Source: Fulvivirga imtechensis AK7 (GTDB taxonomy: Bacteria; Bacteroidota; Bacteroidia; Cytophagales; Cyclobacteriaceae). From it: a stretch of DNA of 64,000 bases. Positions within the stretch are counted from its first letter, which is position 1. Every line of letters starts with the position of its first letter. The translations under genes and the position numbers were made by a program. The stretch covers positions 1 through 64,000 of the forward strand of contig NZ_AMZN01000043.1 in assembly GCF_000331535.1 (NCBI RefSeq). The letters are read 5' to 3'. Below, piece after piece: positions 61,936 through 64,000 of the stretch. The notes beneath the pieces are model-generated. The model made no database searches, was not told the origin of the DNA, and was given only the letters and a program-made list of their open reading frames with translations.

Positions 61936-64000
61936 ATGGCTAATTTTTTTTACCGGCTTTACATTAAATCCAGGAAGCAGCGGATCTTATTTTTTCTTAC
62001 TCTTCTTCTTTTTACAGCGATGGTTGCTTTTACGGCCAGTAATATTCAGTTGGAGGAGGATATCACTCGTTTGATTCCGCAAGATGAAAATGTGGGACAG
62101 GTAAGTGAGGCGCTGCAGGGGCTGGAAATAAACAAACGGCTGGTGTTCCATTTGTATTTGAAAGACACAACGGCTGTTAACCCTGACCTCTTGATCGCCG
62201 CTTATGAAAAGCTGGCAGATACTTTAAAAAGTCATTATGCTGGCTACATTGATGAAATTACCGGCGAGGTGCCCGACAATCAGATTGAAGCTTTACACGA
62301 GTATTATCTGAAAAACCTACCTTTTTACCTTGAGAAAGAGGACTATGAGCTGCTCGAGGAGCGCATCCAGCCTCAACAGATCGAAGCTTCTCTCAACAAA
62401 TTTTACAAAACGCTGATGTCCCCAGTAGGTATAGGTGCCAAAAGAATTCTTGTAAAAGATCCTCTGGGCCTGGCGACCATTCCATTAGAGCGATCCAGGG
62501 ACCTGCAGATCAATGAAAACTTCAATCTCTACAAAAATAATATCATTTCTAATGACAGGAAGCACCTGATATTTTTTGCCGAATTGGTAAATCCTCCGGG
62601 GGAAACATCAAAAAATGGAGAATTGATGGAGATCCTGGAGAACTTAGCGCCACACTATGAAAATCAATTTGATGGAATAGCAGTGGAGTACTTTGGTTCA
62701 GCCGCTGTTTCGGTGGCTAATGCCAATCGCATAAAAAAGGATATTTACCTGACGGTAACGCTGGCAGTAATCATCCTCTTCCTCTTTATATCATTATTCT
62801 ACAAAAATATTTTTACGTTTTTCATAGTAGTCATTCCTGGCATTTTCGGGGCCTTAGTGGCCCTGGCCGTTCTGGTCCTTATCAGAGATAGTATCTCAAT
62901 GATCTCTTTAGGGATAGGATCTATTTTGTTAGGTATAACCATAGACTATGCTCTGCATTTTTTCACACACTATAAGCATGAAAGGAATGTGGGGGTGCTT
63001 TTCCGGGATCTTACCACACCTTTGACTCTCAGCAGTTTGACAACAGCGAGCGCCTTTTTATCATTGCTCTTTATCCGTTCTGCTGCATTGCAGGACCTGG
63101 GGATCTTTGTTGCTATAAGCGTAGTGAGTGCAGTACTCTTCACCCTGATCGTTTTACCTCACTTTATTATTAAAACCGGGGAAGTAAAACCTTCAAAGGA
63201 AAATTTTGTAGAGCGATGGATTGGTGATTTGGCCGGGTATCCGCTGCATAAAAAGAAATGGGTATTGGCGCTGCTGGTCGTTCTTACCATTGTGAGTGCC
63301 CTCACCTGGCAAAAATTCACTTTTGAAAGTGATATGCATCAACTCAGCTACATGCCGGAGGATCTGGAACAGTCACAAGAGCGGATAGATGCTATTTCTA
63401 CTTTTACTTCCAATAATATCCATGTCGCTATTCGTGGCAATGACCTTTGGGATGCATTGGAAAAAAACGCTTCTGTAGTGAAGGAATTAGAGATGCTGGA
63501 GCAGCAGGATTCAATATACGGATATATGGCTATGGATAAGATCATCCCCTCTAAAAAAGTCCAGCAGAAAAGACTTCAGCAATGGAGAAATTTCTGGTAT
63601 AAATACAGTGCAGACAGTGCTATCGCAGTGCTGAACAGCCGGGCTTTACAACTGGGCTTCAGGGAGAATACATTCGCTGGTTTTACAGAATTGCTGACCA
63701 GGCCCTATGAAGGAATAACTGATGAAGAGGCTGATAAAATGCTCGATATTTTTGGAAAGGACCTGATCATTAGCAACGCTGATGGCGGTATATCTATCGT
63801 GTCTTCAGCCAAGCTTGCTGCGGAAAACAAGCCAGAGGTGCTCAACACCCTGGCTGCTTTGCCAGGAATTGTTATCATGGACAGGGCCTACCTTGCCTCC
63901 AGGCTCGTAAGCATACTCAGGGATGATTTCAACATGCTGGTCAATATATCGCTGGGCATAGTATTTCTTATTGTGCTCGTTACGTTTGGCAGGATCGAGC
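61936..64000 (+). CDS. MMPL/RND-family exporter, 5' part (3' end outside window)
   Basis: The reading frame from the ATG at 61936 is open to the window edge: 688 codons, starting 'MANFFYRLYIKSRKQRILFF'. Domains: a membrane helix (about 17-38); a periplasmic porter region opening 'LEEDITRLIPQDENVGQ'; a block of five helices (about 275-415) including 'TLSSLTTASAFLSLLFI' and 'GITIDYALHFFTHYKHERN'; a helix (about 437-455); a second porter region; and a further helix near the edge. The 'DYALHFF' segment carries the MMPL proton-relay Asp-Tyr type motif. It is probably a lipid or pigment (flexirubin-type) exporter. A promoter candidate precedes it. Confidence 0.88.
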   Translation, partial: MANFFYRLYIKSRKQRILFFLTLLLFTAMVAFTASNIQLEEDITRLIPQDENVGQVSEALQGLEINKRLVFHLYLKDTTAVNPDLLIAAYEKLADTLKSHYAGYIDEITGEVPDNQIEALHEYYLKNLPFYLEKEDYELLEERIQPQQIEASLNKFYKTLMSPVGIGAKRILVKDPLGLATIPLERSRDLQINENFNLYKNNIISNDRKHLIFFAELVNPPGETSKNGELMEILENLAPHYENQFDGIAVEYFGSAAVSVANANRIKKDIYLTVTLAVIILFLFISLFYKNIFTFFIVVIPGIFGALVALAVLVLIRDSISMISLGIGSILLGITIDYALHFFTHYKHERNVGVLFRDLTTPLTLSSLTTASAFLSLLFIRSAALQDLGIFVAISVVSAVLFTLIVLPHFIIKTGEVKPSKENFVERWIGDLAGYPLHKKKWVLALLVVLTIVSALTWQKFTFESDMHQLSYMPEDLEQSQERIDAISTFTSNNIHVAIRGNDLWDALEKNASVVKELEMLEQQDSIYGYMAMDKIIPSKKVQQKRLQQWRNFWYKYSADSAIAVLNSRALQLGFRENTFAGFTELLTRPYEGITDEEADKMLDIFGKDLIISNADGGISIVSSAKLAAENKPEVLNTLAALPGIVIMDRAYLASRLVSILRDDFNMLVNISLGIVFLIVLVTFGRIE

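Overview
The window reads as chromosomal DNA from a Bacteroidota member, most likely Cytophagales (Fulvivirga/Roseivirga-like). The evidence is lineage-typical families: a PKD protein with a type IX secretion (T9SS) C-terminal signal, a GWxTD-domain protein, a DUF2723 membrane protein, a WG-repeat protein, a Bacteroidota-style RHS protein, a flexirubin-type MMPL exporter, few Shine-Dalgarno sites, and -7 boxes of the TAnnTTTG kind. No rRNA, tRNA, CRISPR array, phage or intact insertion sequence was seen.

Layout. 1-2.6 kb is a polymorphic-toxin patch: the 3' end of an RHS gene with a variable C-terminus, a 4-bp-overlapping lipoprotein that is a candidate immunity protein, then decayed regulator and RHS debris. 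2.6-17.8 kb is mostly housekeeping and envelope functions: an SNase-fold protein, deoC-acyP, a subclass B1 metallo-beta-lactamase, an SDR, an LpxL-like acyltransferase, rlmB with a GWxTD protein, a PAS histidine kinase, a large DUF2723 protein and a TPR protein. 17.9-32.9 kb is a surface-glycan cluster: a membrane polymerase candidate, a HAD/UbiA-like pair, a Wzx flippase, four glycosyltransferases plus a GT-A-like one, FkbM and other methyltransferases, and an AsnB-type amidotransferase. It is followed at once by an 1180-residue T9SS-secreted PKD protein. 37-43.3 kb carries an Lrp regulator, a PRTase, a histidine kinase, panB and a Ktr/Trk potassium system. 43.9-58.5 kb carries a CstB-like persulfide dioxygenase/rhodanese, a WG-repeat protein, NfeD-FloA, a small AraC/DUF1348/YHS/carboxymuconolactone-decarboxylase-family group, an ABM monooxygenase, a CheB-CheR-PAS-kinase fusion with its receiver, and an M48 lipoprotein protease. 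58.5-64 kb has a NapH/NosR-like ferredoxin membrane protein with an FAD oxidoreductase, and the start of an MMPL-type exporter that runs off the window.

Two kinds of non-coding structure recur and are the most unusual signals. First, five copies of a roughly 120-156 bp element have near-identical inverted ends (GTGTYTSTAAGAAAAC) and an internal hairpin. Four copies are flanked by copy-specific 6-bp direct repeats (TAAGTA, TAACTA, TAATTA, and TAAATA/TAAGTA), as a non-autonomous transposable element would leave. One copy ends one base before the start codon of the B1 metallo-beta-lactamase. Second, at least nine intergenic loci are written in strict 7-bp periodicity, each with its own heptamer motif.

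Functional calls rest on motif recognition by eye. No database search or computation was run.
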